A stretch of 64,000 bases of DNA from Leptobrachium leishanense (Eukaryota; Chordata; Amphibia; Anura; Megophryidae), in assembly GCA_009667805.1 (NCBI GenBank), contig CM019070.1, positions 58,470,735 to 58,534,734 of the forward strand, read 5' to 3'. Under the pieces are notes generated by a model that ran no database searches, had not been told where the DNA came from, and was given only the letters and a program-made list of their open reading frames with translations. The translations under genes were made by a program, and so were the position numbers. Shown piece by piece: positions 32,390 to 45,515 of the stretch; the stretch's first letter is position 1; each line of letters begins with the position of its first letter.

Positions 32390-32624
32390 TCTAGATGACG
32401 CTAAAAATTTTGTTACCACATTGGTGCGGTATTTAGCGTTAGGACTTTGTAATACTTTACTTATCCTAACGTTAATTAGTGTTTGCGCTCCCCATGTTAA
32501 GTATAGGATGCTCAAGCTAGCGCCATCACCGATGCGCTAACATATTTTTGCCCTGTTTAGCGTTAGGGAGGTAATCAGGGGGAATGTGTGAAAGTCACTT
32601 ATCCTGATGTTAACGCTTATATAT

Positions 32625-33379
32625 TAGGCTTGTGCACCGATTTTTTTTTCGGTTCGATTCGGTTCGATTTGTTCGGATGTTTAAAATTTTCGATTCGGCT
32701 CGTTTCGACCGATTTCTGTTTCGAATCGGTTCGGTTCGGCTCGTTTTTCGTGTACATTTTTTTTTCGGAATATCGACCATTTTTCGTGTTTTCGGGTCAC
32801 TTTGCTCATTTTTTGTATCGACTTTTCGGAAATTTCGGAAATTTTCGTTTTTTCGGAACGTCTGTTCTCCTCGTTTCAAAGTGTCTACGATAATTCTGCC
32901 GATTCTATCGTGTTTTTTTTTATTAAATAAAGATCCTTTTTTTCTTATGAATAATTGAATATACATTTCACAACTTTATTTAATCATATTAAAATGGTAT
33001 GAAAGCCAAGGAACAAAAGAAATGAACAAAACGATTTAAAAAATGCTAAACTGACACGAATGCCACAAGAAACAAGTGATACGCATTTACAAATACAAAA
33101 TTTACAGAATCAGCGATATAACCGATAATAGTTAAATATACGATTTCCAGAATTACCGAAATGGAACCGAAATCACGAATGGAACCGAAATCATGAATAG
33201 AGCAAAAATAAATTTCGATTTGACACATTTCAAGTCCATTCGAAAAATCCGAAAAATTTTGGTTTCGGCTCGGAAAACTTTTCGGATCTATCGGTTTTCG
33301 GGTCCGACCCGATTCGGAAATTCGGCCGAATCCGAAAACAGAAACGCAGAAATTCCGAAACCCGAAACGCACATCCCTA
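32625..33379. mobile_element. hAT-type MITE, 755 bp, TSD TTATATAT
   Basis: Ends TAGGCTTGTGC and GCACATCCCTA, flanked by a perfect 8-bp repeat TTATATAT (32617-32624 and 33380-33387). The interior is built of degenerate ttcggttcg / cgaaaccga words in inverted orientation on the two sides. No transposase. An 8-bp duplication and TAGGG-type ends suit hAT; the ends resemble those of the hAT element at 35299. Confidence 0.85.
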
Positions 33380-33539
33380 TTATATATCCGAATGCTAACG
33401 TTAGTGTATGGTATGTAATCTAGTCCTAAGTCTATAAAATGATGTACTAGATGACAGCAAACACGTACACTATAAAAACAAGAGCGTCACTAAAGTTTTA
33501 CATTTCAAACTAAGTAACAATGTCCAATGTCAAACAGCA

Positions 33540-34545
33540 GACGCCAAGGCCTGCAAGATGAAAACATTATTTTGCCTCTTTTATAAATCAATGGTAAGAC
33601 GCACCTTGAATATGCATTTTTTGGCACCTGTTTTAAAAAAAAAAAGATATTATGGCGCTAGAAAAAGTGCAGAGACGGGCGACTAAATTAATAAGGGGAA
33701 TGGAAGATTTAAGTTATGACGAAAGACTAAGGGCCCTATTACAATCTTCGCGTTAAAACGCTCGCGCAACGCGGGAATTTGTGCGCCCAGCATTAAACGT
33801 TAACGCGCGTAAATCAATGTGGAATTACAATCCTCGTGCATTTTTTCATCCGTCGAGCAATAACACGCGTTAAACGGACACCCATAAATGTGTGCGCAGT
33901 AACTTTGCGCGCAGAAATCAGTGTGCGGACTGTTTTTTTCACGCAATTCGGCCAATCAGAATTAAGAACCACAATTATCTCACGTTACGTTTTTGCGCCT
34001 GTCAAAGTCAATCTGCGCATATATGCTGCATCAATAAAAAATGCACACACAACTTCTCAAATGTATTGGTTTGGTATGTTTAGAATGTGTAACTATACTT
34101 TGCTGCATTTTTTTTTTTTGGGCTGGTGTATTTGGTTTCGGCCAGGTTGATAGAATTTGCCATTAACACCAGCTTTTAGGAGTTGCTAAAATTATGCGCG
34201 CAACGTCTATGCGTTAATTCCTGCGCATAAATTGTAATTCCATCCGCATACCAGCCACAAACGCATTTGCACTCACAATGTTAAGTATAGAACGTGCGAC
34301 GTACAGTAAGCTCGCGCAGCGTTCGCACAGGTTCACCCGCGGTAGACGTATACACGTGTTCGTTGTGCAGACATTGAAATATGACGTTCAGCGCAAAGGG
34401 TTTTACCTCTTGTGTTAATACGTTTTTGTGCCGGCGCAAACGTTTGCGCGAAGATTGTAATAGGGCCCTAACAAGTTTGAACCTGTTTAGTTTAGAGAAA
34501 CGGCGCCTTAGAGGGGATCTGATAACTTTTATATAAATACTGTAT
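33540..34545 (+). pseudogene. CR1 ORF2 C-terminal fragment, split by a MITE
   Basis: Plus strand: FCLFYKSMVRRTLEYAFFG and DIMALEKVQRRATKLIRGME, then DLSYDERL (33540-33730). After the inserted element, LTSLNLFSLEKRRLRGDLIT resumes at 34474-34540. These match the C-terminal region of the CR1 ORF2 at 1650-2000. Upstream RT is missing. Confidence 0.75.
33731..34468. mobile_element. Harbinger-type MITE, 738 bp, TSD TAA
   Basis: Perfect 22-bp terminal inverted repeats beginning GGGCCCTATTACAATCTT, flanked by TAA on both sides (33728-33730 and 34469-34471), inserted inside a CR1 coding fragment whose frame resumes after it. A 3-bp TWA duplication is the PIF/Harbinger hallmark. The interior is rich in gcgcaa/acgtt words and has no transposase. 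A second diverged copy lies at 60531-62595. Confidence 0.85.
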
Positions 34546-35290
34546 ATACGGTATTGCGATAAATAAATAATGGCGCCATCTACTGCCAAATTGAGTTGGA
34601 CGTTTGAGCGGCTGGTCTATTTTCTTCTTTATTTTTTCCTGCATCGGCTGCTGAAATCCCCATATTTCAGAGCTTTGAGCAGCTGATTTTACAGTTTTAG
34701 CTTTTTGGGCATTATGCCCACAGGGCTAAAACTTTGGGAGCACCTTCTGCAGCACAAAAACAAACAAATTTCATTTGCAGCAAACAAATTTCATTTGCTT
34801 TTGGGCTGCAGATCAGCATGTCGAAATGTCTCGATATCGGGGCACCAGGTGGTGCTGTTGAAGCCTGAGATATCTCGATATCGCTAATGAAAGGGTTAAA
34901 CCTCTCAAATAGAAACATTGAAAATCAGGTAATTTCACCGAAATTCCAGTGCAATTTGACAGTCTGGGAATAGACAAAGCCATAGTTCTCTGGGACAATT
35001 TCAGTGCCATCTTATGCTGCCAAATTGCGGTGAAATGCACCGTATTTTGATGCCAATTCGCCAGGATGTGGCAAAATGAAAGCTTAGTGAATAGACAAAT
35101 TGCCCCGAAATTGTACTAACTCTGAAATTCATTGTTCAGTGAATTCGGTGGCAGATTCAGACTGTGGTGAAAAAACCCTTATGTAATTACATTACTGTTG
35201 TTGCAATGGGAAAGGCAGGGAGAGGAGAGGAATACAGAACAAAGGCAAAGCGATGATTAATAGATGATAATCATCATAGTTAGTAGATAA
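34546..35290. other. Gap, nothing recognised
   Basis: Contains a short direct repeat acaaatttcatttgc (around 34768-34800). No gene or element boundary supported. Confidence 0.4.
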
Positions 35291-35898
35291 GTAATGATTA
35301 GGGATGAGCCGAACACCCCCCGAGTTCGGTTCGGGCCCGAACCCAAATTTTTCCAAATGTTCGGGTCCGAACCCGAACCTGAACCCCATGCAAGTCAATG
35401 GGGCTGAAAATTCGGTTTTTAGAGTACCCTCCAAGAGGGCATATATGCTACATATTTGCCATAAAAGGTGTATGGGGATCCGGGTAGTGCCCTGGGGGAC
35501 AGGAAACAAGTACAAAAGGTTTAAAAAAATACGTTTTTAAAGGGACAGTGAGTTTTCCATGAAATAAGGGTTAAAAATAAAAATGAAAAATTCCTTCAAA
35601 TATCGTGTCTAGGAGGTCCCCATAACCTGCCCGTGAAGTGGCGGATTTGTAGGATGTATAGCAACACTTAAAAACAAAAAAATTATGTTTAAAATGACAG
35701 TAAATGCTTTTCCTTTAATCTATCCATAAACAACTGCTTGGGGCGGCAGTCTGTATGAAAAGAGGAGACATTTTTGGACACGTAGAAAAAGTTTACTGAT
35801 TTTTTTGGCTAAATTATTGTGAAACCTATGCAGGCTTTGGATGAAAGTAACAATAGGTGCTTCAAAATTGGTCCTTTAGCGTCCCCAACAGTGCCGTC

Positions 35899-37165
35899 AC
35901 ACCGTAACCCCTCTGAGGATATGAATCTGATACAGGCGTCAGTGGCAGTGCACACAAATATTGTGCTTTTGGTGCCAGGCCTGCAAGTACTATCATACAG
36001 TAACCCCTCTGTGGTATTGTGGAAGAATGCAGGGGTGAACCTTGCGGTCCTATATTAAAAAGATATGCATCTGGTAAAGGCATCAGTGCACCCAGATAGT
36101 CTGCCTTTGGTGCAAGACTGCCAGGCCAGCAAGTATCATCATACAGTAACCCCTCTGTAGTATTGTGGAAGAATGCAGGGGTGGACCATGTGGTCCTATA
36201 TTGAAAAGTTTTTTTATCTGGTAATGGGCGACAGTGCACCCAGATATTGTGCCTTTGGTGCCAGGCCAGCAAGAATCATCATACAGTAACCCCTCTGTAG
36301 TATTGTGGAAGAATGCAGGGGTGAACCTTGCGGTCCTATATTAAAAAGATATTTTATCTGGTAATGGGCGACAGTGCACCCAGATATTGTGCCTTTGGTG
36401 CCAGGCCAGCAAGAATCATCATACAGTAACCCCTCTGTAGTATTGTGGAAGAATGCAGGGGTGAACCTTGCGGTCCTATATTAAAAAGATATGATTCTGG
36501 TCAAGGCGTCAGTGCACCCAGATATTGTGCCTTTGGTGCAAGACTGCCAGGCCAGCAAGTATCATCATACAGTAACCCCTCTGTAGTATTGTGGAAGAAT
36601 GCAGAGGTGGACCATGTGGTCCTATATTGAAAAGTGTTTTTTTTATCTGTTAATGGGCGTCAGTGCACTCAGATATTGTGCCTTTGGTGCCAGACTGCCA
36701 GGCCAGCAAGTATCACCATACAGTAACCCCTCTGTAGTATTGTGGATGAATACAGGGGTGAACCTTGCGGTCCTATATTAAAAAGATATGCATCTGGTAA
36801 AGGCGTCAGTGCACCCAGATATTCTGCCTTTGGTTCAAGACTGCCAGGCCAGCAAGTATCATCATACAGTAACCCCTCTGTAGTATTGTGGAAGAATGCA
36901 GGGGTGGACCATGTGGTCCTATAATAAAAAGATATGATTCTGGTCAAGGCGTCAGTGCACCCAGATATTGTGCCTTTCATGGCAGCTAGTGCCTTCACAC
37001 CGTAACCCTTTTGTGGTATTGTGGAAGAGTGCAGGGTTGGACCCTGTGGTTCAAAAAATTTAAATGATATAAATCTGGCACAGGCGTCAGTGCAGCCAAA
37101 TATTGCGCCTTTCATGGCAGCAAGTGCATTCATACCGTAACCCTTTTGTGGTATTGTGGAAGAGT
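35899..37165. repeat. ~145-bp tandem repeat array inside the hAT element
   Basis: About nine diverged copies, each containing cagtaacccctctgtagtat and tgtggaagaatgcagg, spaced about 100-150 bp. It lies between the left end and the 3' end of the transposase gene; short open frames here are artefacts of the repeat. Confidence 0.85.
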
Positions 37166-37206
37166 TCAGTGCTGGAGGTATTGTGAATGCAGAAGACATC
37201 CCCGAT

Positions 37207-39755
37207 CTATTCCGTTACGTCAGCATCAGGGGGTTGATAGCTGCTGATCCAGGACTGATTCATATTTATAAATGTCAGCCGGTCTACAGAGTCGGTGGAC
37301 AGACGCACTCTTTTGTTTGTGACAAAACCTCCAGCGGCACTGAACGTCCTTTCAGAACGCACGCTGGATGAAGGGCAACCTAGTAGCTGCATAGCATATT
37401 GGCTAAGTTCTGGCCAGTGATCCAATCTCAACACCCAGTAAGCCAGTGGATCATCTGCTGGAAAGGTATCCAGGTCTGCCCTTGCCTGTAGGTAGTCCTG
37501 CACCATATGGTGAAGACGCTTGCAATGGGTGCCTACATTTGACGTCCCTGGGCGTCGTGGACTAAAATTTTTTAAAAATGCATCAGTCAAGCAGCCCTGG
37601 CCTTCACCACTATTCCTCTGATCATCCGCAGCCTCAGAAGCACTTGTGTCAGCACTTGGTAATCTACCAGTGCCTGGAAAGGTGTTACACAAGTGTCGCT
37701 TTAGAGCGTCCTCAAGTTTTTTCATCCTGTGCTCCCTCTGTGCGGGCAGGATGAGCTCTGCAACTTTACCCTTGTATCGTGGATCAAGAAGGGTTGCCAA
37801 CCAGTAATGATCCCTCTCCTCGATAGCACGAATCCTGGGGTCCTTTAGCAGGCTTTGCATTATTAGGGAGCCCATGCAGCATAGGTTGGAGGTGGCATTA
37901 GCTTCTGAGTCTTCCTGGTCAATGAGGATGACCGTATTGTGCACTTCCTCCTCCCAGCCACGCACTAGCCCTTCTGTTTCTGGGCACACGAAACCCTCTC
38001 TTGAGGAATCCCCACCTTCAATGTCCCCACTACTTAAATATTCCTCCTCTTCCTCCTCCTGTCTGATCTGGGTAGGACCCGCTGGAATGCTGTCTGCGGA
38101 AAGCCTGGGGCCTTGAGAGCTAGGGAAGGCCTCCTCTTCCTCCCGCTGCTCTGCCTGTAGAGCCACATCTATAATTCCCCGCAGAGTGTGCTCCAGCAGG
38201 AACACTAAAGGAATTGTGTCACTGATGCATGCACTGTCCCTGCTCACCATCCTCATTGCCTCCTCAAATGGTGGCAGTACAGTGCATGCATCCTTGATCA
38301 TCAGCCACTGCGGGGGGGGGAAACAAGTTGACCTTAACCTGTCCTTGTGCCATACTCACACAGGTACTCGTTGATGGCCCTCTGCTGCTTGTGCAGACGC
38401 TGCAGCATTGCTAATGTTGAGTTCCACCTGGTGGGCATGTCACAGATCAGACGGTTTGTGGGAAGGTGGAATTCTCTTTGAATTTCTGCCAGGCGAATGC
38501 TTGCTGGGAATGACCGTCTGAAGTGGCTGCAGACTTTTCTGGCCTGGCTGAGAAGCTCTGGCAGCCCTGGGTACTTGGTTAGGAAACGCTGTACCACTAG
38601 ATTTAGGACGTGTGCTAGGCATGGTACATGTGTCAATTTACCCTTGCGTAGGGCGGAGAGAAGGTTGCTGCCATTATCACAGACGATCATTCCCAGCTCA
38701 AGCTGGCGTGGTGTTAACCATCTCTGCACCTGGCCCTGCAGAGCTGACAGAATTTCTGGCCCGGTGTGGCTCCTGTCCCCTAAACAAACCAGCTCAAGCA
38801 CAGTACGGCTTCTTTTTGCTTGAGCCATTGCATAGACCCTGTCAGGCGTCGGTTTAATTGCCACTTCGCCAGAGACAGAGAAGGAGGAGGAGGAAGAGGG
38901 AAAGGTGGTGGTGGTGGAGCAGACAGACCTCATACAAGCAGCTTTCTGGAGGTGTGGTGGATGAACAAGCTCCAGCACAGAGCCCCATCTTGGATCCCTC
39001 CCAGCTGCAATCAGAGTTACCCAGTGTGCCGTGAAGGAAATGTAATGACCTGTCCATGCTTGCTGGACCACGTGTCTAAAGTCACATGCACCTTGTTGTT
39101 GACTGCCTTTCCCAATGACTGGATAACATTGTCTTCCACGTGCTGGTATAGTGCTGGAATGGCCTTGCGTGAAAAGTAATGGCGGTTTGGAACCTGCCAC
39201 TGTGGTACAGCACATTCAGCAAATTCACAGAAGGGAGCAGAGTCCACCAGCTGGAAAGGCAGCAGCTGCAATGTGAGTAATTTTGCTAAACTGGCATCTA
39301 GACGCTGTGCTTGGGGATGGTTGGGACTATATTTTTTCTTACGCTGCAGCAGCTGCGGCAACGTAATCTGACTGCGTAAATCTTCAGCTGCTGGGAGGAT
39401 GTCACATTGTGAGGAAGGACCTGGTACATCCATTACTGTAGCATCATCCCTGTCAGTGGAGGTTGTAGGCAATGACATGGCAGGACATACAGTGGGGGTA
39501 TTTGCGCCAATGGGATGCATAGCGGGTGGTCATATGTCGCCTCAAGCACGTGGTACCCAAGCGTCCGGTGTTTATCCCACGCTTCAGTCTCCTCTGACAT
39601 AGATTACAAATAGCAACGGTGGGGTCTGCTGCACATTTCTTAAAGAACTCCCAGACAGCAGAGTTCCTGCATGTGTTCTTTGAGACAACAGCGCTGTGCA
39701 CCGGAGGAGCTCTGACATCTGATGCCTTGGACTGACTAGTGCTACGGTTGGTCAC
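37207..39755 (-). pseudogene. hAT transposase (BED finger plus RNase H-like core)
   Basis: In order on the minus strand: BED-type finger VWEFFKKCAADPTVAICNLC with CxxC and LRRHMTTRY (the last ligand position reads Tyr where His is usual); VHVTLDTWSSKHGQ (first catalytic Asp); LGMIVCDNGSNLLSALRKG and CLAHVLNLV (second Asp and C/H pair); an insertion domain; RSERTFSAAG (Glu) inside the hATC dimerisation region DPLAYWVLRLDHWPELSQYA. The blocks are spread over four overlapping frames, so there are at least three frameshifts. A functional protein would excise and reinsert the element in the nucleus. Confidence 0.88.
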
Positions 39756-40739
39756 AGAGGATGTTGTGCCTCGTGTTTGCTGTGCCTCCTCCTCCCCCTC
39801 CTCCTCACTTGATTACTCAGTTCGATCTGGCACCCAGGTGGAGTCAGTGACCTCATCATCAATGTCATCTTCACCCCCTATCTCCTCGTCACTGGAGCCA
39901 ACTTGGCAGTATGCTGCAGCTGCTGGGGCAACATGAGTGCCAGTTATTTGTGTGTCATCACTGGCACCCCCTTCCTCTAAGTTGATTATACTCCCTTGCT
40001 CAACCTCAGAGATTGAATCAGAGCACTGTAGTTGCTGTGCATCCTCAAGCAGCATGTCAATGTCATTGTAGTCAAACAATTCAGCTGACACCTCCGTGTG
40101 TGATAGCGAGGCTACGGCAGGAGTAGCTGTGGACATGGAGGCTGCATTAGATGCTTTGGCAGCTGAGGTGGACTGTAAAGCACTAGAAGCCTAGCTGGCA
40201 GAGGACTCGGAGGATGAGGATGGCCTGGCTAGCCAATCCACCAAATCCTCTGTATGTTGCTGCAGGTTAAGAAGACGGCCAGCACCAGTTATAAAGGACA
40301 AGCGTGCCCCTGCAGAGGATGCACCACGTCCACCACGACCAGAGGCACAGCCTCCCGACACAGGGGCTGCTTGCCCTCTTATCTGTGTCTGGGAGTGTCT
40401 GCCTGTCCTTTTTGTTCTTTCAGACATGGTGAGTGATATATAGATTAAATATATACAGAACTCTGATTCAACTCTGGTATAAAGATTAAAGATTTACAGA
40501 ACTCTGGTATAACTCAGTGAGACACCCTGATAGCTGACAGTCAGTGACAAGACACAAATTACAATTCGCAGAAACCTCCTATAAATCATTGAGACCCCCT
40601 GATGGGTGCCAGTGACAAGACACAAACTACGATTCACAGAAATCTGCTACAAGTCAGTGAGACCCCCTGATAGGACCCCCTGATAGCTGGCAACAGTGAC
40701 AAGACACAGATTACAATTTGCAGAAACCTCCTAAAATGC

Positions 40740-41235
40740 AGTGAGACCCCTTGATGGGCGGCAGTGAAACCTCCTATAAATCAGTGAGACCCTTTGATGG
40801 GTGGCAGTGAAACCTCCTATAAATCAGTGAGACCCTGTGATGGGTGGCAGTGAACCCTCTTATAAATCAGTGAGACCCCTTGATGGGTGGCAGTGAAACC
40901 TCCTATAAATCAGTGAGACCCTTTGATGGGTGGCAGTGAAACCTCTTATAAATCAGTGAGACCCTTTGATGGGTGGCAGTGAAACCTCTTATAAATCAAT
41001 GAGACCCTTTGATGGGTGGCAGTGAAACCTCCTATAAATCAGTGAGACCCTTTGATGGGTGGCAGTGAAACCTCCTATAAATCAGTGAGACCCTTTGATG
41101 GGTTGCCGTGAAACCTCCTATAAATCAGTGAGACCCTTTGATGGGTGGCAGTGAAACATCCTATAAATCAGTGAGGCCCTTTGATGGGTGGCAGTGAAAC
41201 CTCTTATAAATCAGTGAGACCCCTTGATGGGTGGC
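40740..41235. repeat. 43-bp tandem repeat array inside the hAT element
   Basis: Unit gtgagaccctttgatgggtg plus gcagtgaaacctcctataaatca, about 11-12 copies, very regular. It lies upstream of the transposase start, so it might influence transcription; that is inference. No unique spacers, hence not CRISPR. Confidence 0.92.
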
Positions 41236-41237
41236 AG

Positions 41238-41690
41238 CCAGTGAGAACACACGGATTATAACAATTCCCAAATATTTTGTAGAAATTAGTGACCCCAAAA
41301 ATACTGCGTGGTACTGGCTGTGTGACAAGACACAGAAGATCACCTCAATTCACAAATGTTTTAAAGAAATTAGTGAGCCCCAAAAACTGCGTGGTACTGG
41401 CTGTGTGACAAGACACAGATCACCTCAATTCACAAATGTTTTAAAGAAAGTAGTGAGCCCCAAAATACTGCGTGTACTGGCTGTGTGACAAGACACACAT
41501 CACCTCAATTCACAAATGTTTTAAAGAAATTAGTGAGCCCCAAAAAAACTTGCTGGCTGTGTGACAAGACACAGAAGATCACCTCAATTCACAAATGTTT
41601 TAAAGAAATTAGTGACTCCAAAAAAACTTGCTGGCACAGTGACAAGACACACATATCAATTCCCTGATATTTTGTAGAAATGAGACCCCC
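41238..41690. repeat. ~80-bp tandem repeat array inside the hAT element
   Basis: About five copies containing gtgtgacaagacacag, tcacctcaattcacaaatg and ttttaaagaaattagtgag. Confidence 0.88.
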
Positions 41691-42098
41691 CCAGACCCCC
41701 TCAGTAGCGTGGCAGACCGGCAGTAACAACACACAACAATCTCCTCTGAAATTTCCTCTGAAATGCGTGCAGAATCGGCGAGTGGAAACGTTATATGGTG
41801 TGCTGCGGGACTTAGCTCTGTGAGCCCATGATTGGGCAAAATTTGCCCAATTAGGACTCTGAGCGGTGATTGTCATACTGTTGAACCTGTCTTGCACCAG
41901 ACCTGTGGTCAGGTGCAAGGCTGTAGCCAATTACGAGCTTCAGGCCAGTGGGAAAATGCATTGTGGGCCATTGTGATGCATTGTGGACTCGAACATGCGC
42001 CGAACACATTGTTCGGAGTTCGCGATCTACCCGAACAGGCTAAGTTCGGGCCGAACTCCGAACTGTCCAAACCCGAACCGCTTATCCCTATTAGTGAT

Positions 42099-42836
42099 AA
42101 TCGTCATGGGCAGTGATCTAATGGACCTGTCTCTAGATTAACAGCTTTTGGTCAGTTTGTTTTTCTTACAATTTCCAAGTAATTCTGGAAATATTTCTCA
42201 CCTTAACGCATGCGGAACTTTCCACTCCTAAAAGGCTGTTTACATATCTCGCTCGCTGATAAAACTACTGTACATCTCTACAAAGTTTCCCGTCTACCCC
42301 CACTCGTGACAGTTCAAGCAATGGTTAGTGGTCTCCTATCAACCTCAATAAGTAGCATGGTCTCTTATTGTTCCACTTCTATCGTTCAAGATCATGAGTC
42401 ATATTTCCACACTATATGGATGAAACCTTTGCAATACTGAAATGAGGAGTGTGTCACGGTAACACTGGCTCTGGTGGGGTGCAAGGGGGCTATGATTACA
42501 CAAAGCAACTATAGATTGTGGTTTGGAAGGTCCCAACTGTCATGCTACGTTTTATAGTAGATGGATAACCTGCTAGCACTGTGGTTAATTGTAAGGAAAT
42601 GTAGATCTCTGTTTAAAGTGAAATTCAGAAAGACGATGAATCAGAGTTGCAGTGGTCTGCCATAAATATCTCATGGCTTCGGGATGCGACTTTCTCGCAG
42701 GAAACGGATAGAAATTAAGAAAAATGTTTTCCTTTTACAGTGCGGTTACCAGCTTATTGTTTTAATAAGTGAGAAAACTGTCGCTTGCCCTTAAACCACC
42801 TACATTATACAGGAATTAAAAAATATAAACCATTTA
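42099..42836. other. Gap, nothing recognised
   Basis: Sequence between the hAT target duplication and the next MITE; no gene seen. Confidence 0.5.
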
Positions 42837-43263
42837 GGCTAGGGTCAGACGAAAGCATTTTTCCCCGCGAACGTGAAAAAGTGCGTCCGAACGCATTGAC
42901 GTATTTTTTCACGGAATGCGCAAAAACAGGCAGACGACGCGCATTTTCGGGCGTGATTTTGTACGGATCGTCAATAAAACTCTTTTTGCATCTGGACGTT
43001 ATGTAGGCTGGACATTAGCAGTGTCTGACATCTCCTAATCACGCACACACGCTGCTATGCCGCAGCTGCGCACTCAGTACGTCAGTACTAGCAGTTCAGC
43101 GTTATCAGAAAAATGCGTTCAAATTCCACTTGCGTTGCACGGCCGGACTTTTGTGCGGCCGTACATCGTATATTGGCCGTCATTGCCCGTCATCTGCTGC
43201 TAGTGCGGCCGTAATTATGTGTGCCAGAACGGACGTTAAAAGTGCGCTGGTCTGACCCCAGCC
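42837..43263. mobile_element. Harbinger-type MITE, 427 bp, TSD TTA
   Basis: Ends GGCTAGGGTCAGAC and GTCTGACCCCAGCC (one mismatch), flanked by TTA on both sides (42834-42836 and 43264-43266). TWA duplication and G-rich terminal repeats suit PIF/Harbinger. No coding capacity. Confidence 0.8.
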
Positions 43264-43502
43264 TTAGTTCTTATACTTGTCTGTTTTTCAAATATCTTCC
43301 CTGGCATTAAATTTATGCTTTAGTTTATATTTAATCAAACATCTCTATTTATTGTTTAATTTTCAAAGTTGTGTTCCAAAAATATACAATGTGTATTTCA
43401 AAATAATGCAATTTCTGAAAAACCATGTATGGATTTTCCAGAAATTTGATATGGTGATAACTTTTATAACTAGTTAGATATGGAGATCATTTTTATTGCT
43501 CT

Positions 43503-43610
43503 GGAGCTCTGTGATACGCTCATGCACACCGCACATTACTGTGATTTTTATTGCTGTGGGTCTCTGTGATACGCTCATACACACTGCACATTACCTTATC
43601 ACAGAGCTCC
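43503..43610. repeat. Combined direct and inverted repeat
   Basis: ggagctctgtgata (43503-43516) has its complement tatcacagagctcc at 43597-43610, and ctctgtgatacgctcat is repeated directly at 43507 and 43562 (about 32 bp each). No function assigned. Confidence 0.8.
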
Positions 43611-43892
43611 AAAGTAAAACTTACAAATAATTATACAATAAAATATTAGTAAAATAATATTTAATTCATGTAAATACAATTAAGATAAATATAAAAATTA
43701 TCTTATTATGATAATTTATAATTCATAGCAAAAAATATATACCTGTTAACTTTTCCCAATTTTTTTGCAGAGAGGGGGCTGAATTCTTCTTCTTCCAATG
43801 CGGCCATTGCGGCCTAGGTGGGCCCTCTGGACTCAAGGGGCTCACTGCACCCCTGGTAATTCCGCCCCTGACAAAAAGGGTATCTACAGTTA

Positions 43893-45513
<1,621 letters not shown>

Positions 45514-45515
45514 TA

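Larger units (their letters stand above)
35299..42090 (-). mobile_element. hAT DNA transposon, 6.8 kb, broken transposase
   Basis: Ends TAGGGATGAGCCGAAC and (reverse complement) TAGGGATAAGCGGTTCGG, flanked by GTAATGAT (35291-35298) and TTAGTGAT (42091-42098), 6 of 8 matching. The interior carries a BED-type hAT transposase on the minus strand (37207-39755), three tandem-repeat arrays and long subterminal regions. Both ends are repeated in ttcgg/ccgaa words, likely transposase-binding subterminal motifs. A second copy of the left end occurs at 62596. Confidence 0.88.

Noticed and set aside
32588..32966. Overlapping Phe/Arg-rich open frames on both strands
   Set aside because: They arise from ttcgg/ccgaa repeats of the hAT MITE and have no biological protein character.
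35819..37199. Multiple similar short open frames
   Set aside because: They are translations of the ~145-bp tandem array in the hAT element.
40740..41235. Regular 43-bp repeats that look CRISPR-like
   Set aside because: The copies are contiguous with no unique spacers and lie inside a eukaryotic hAT transposon; this is a minisatellite.
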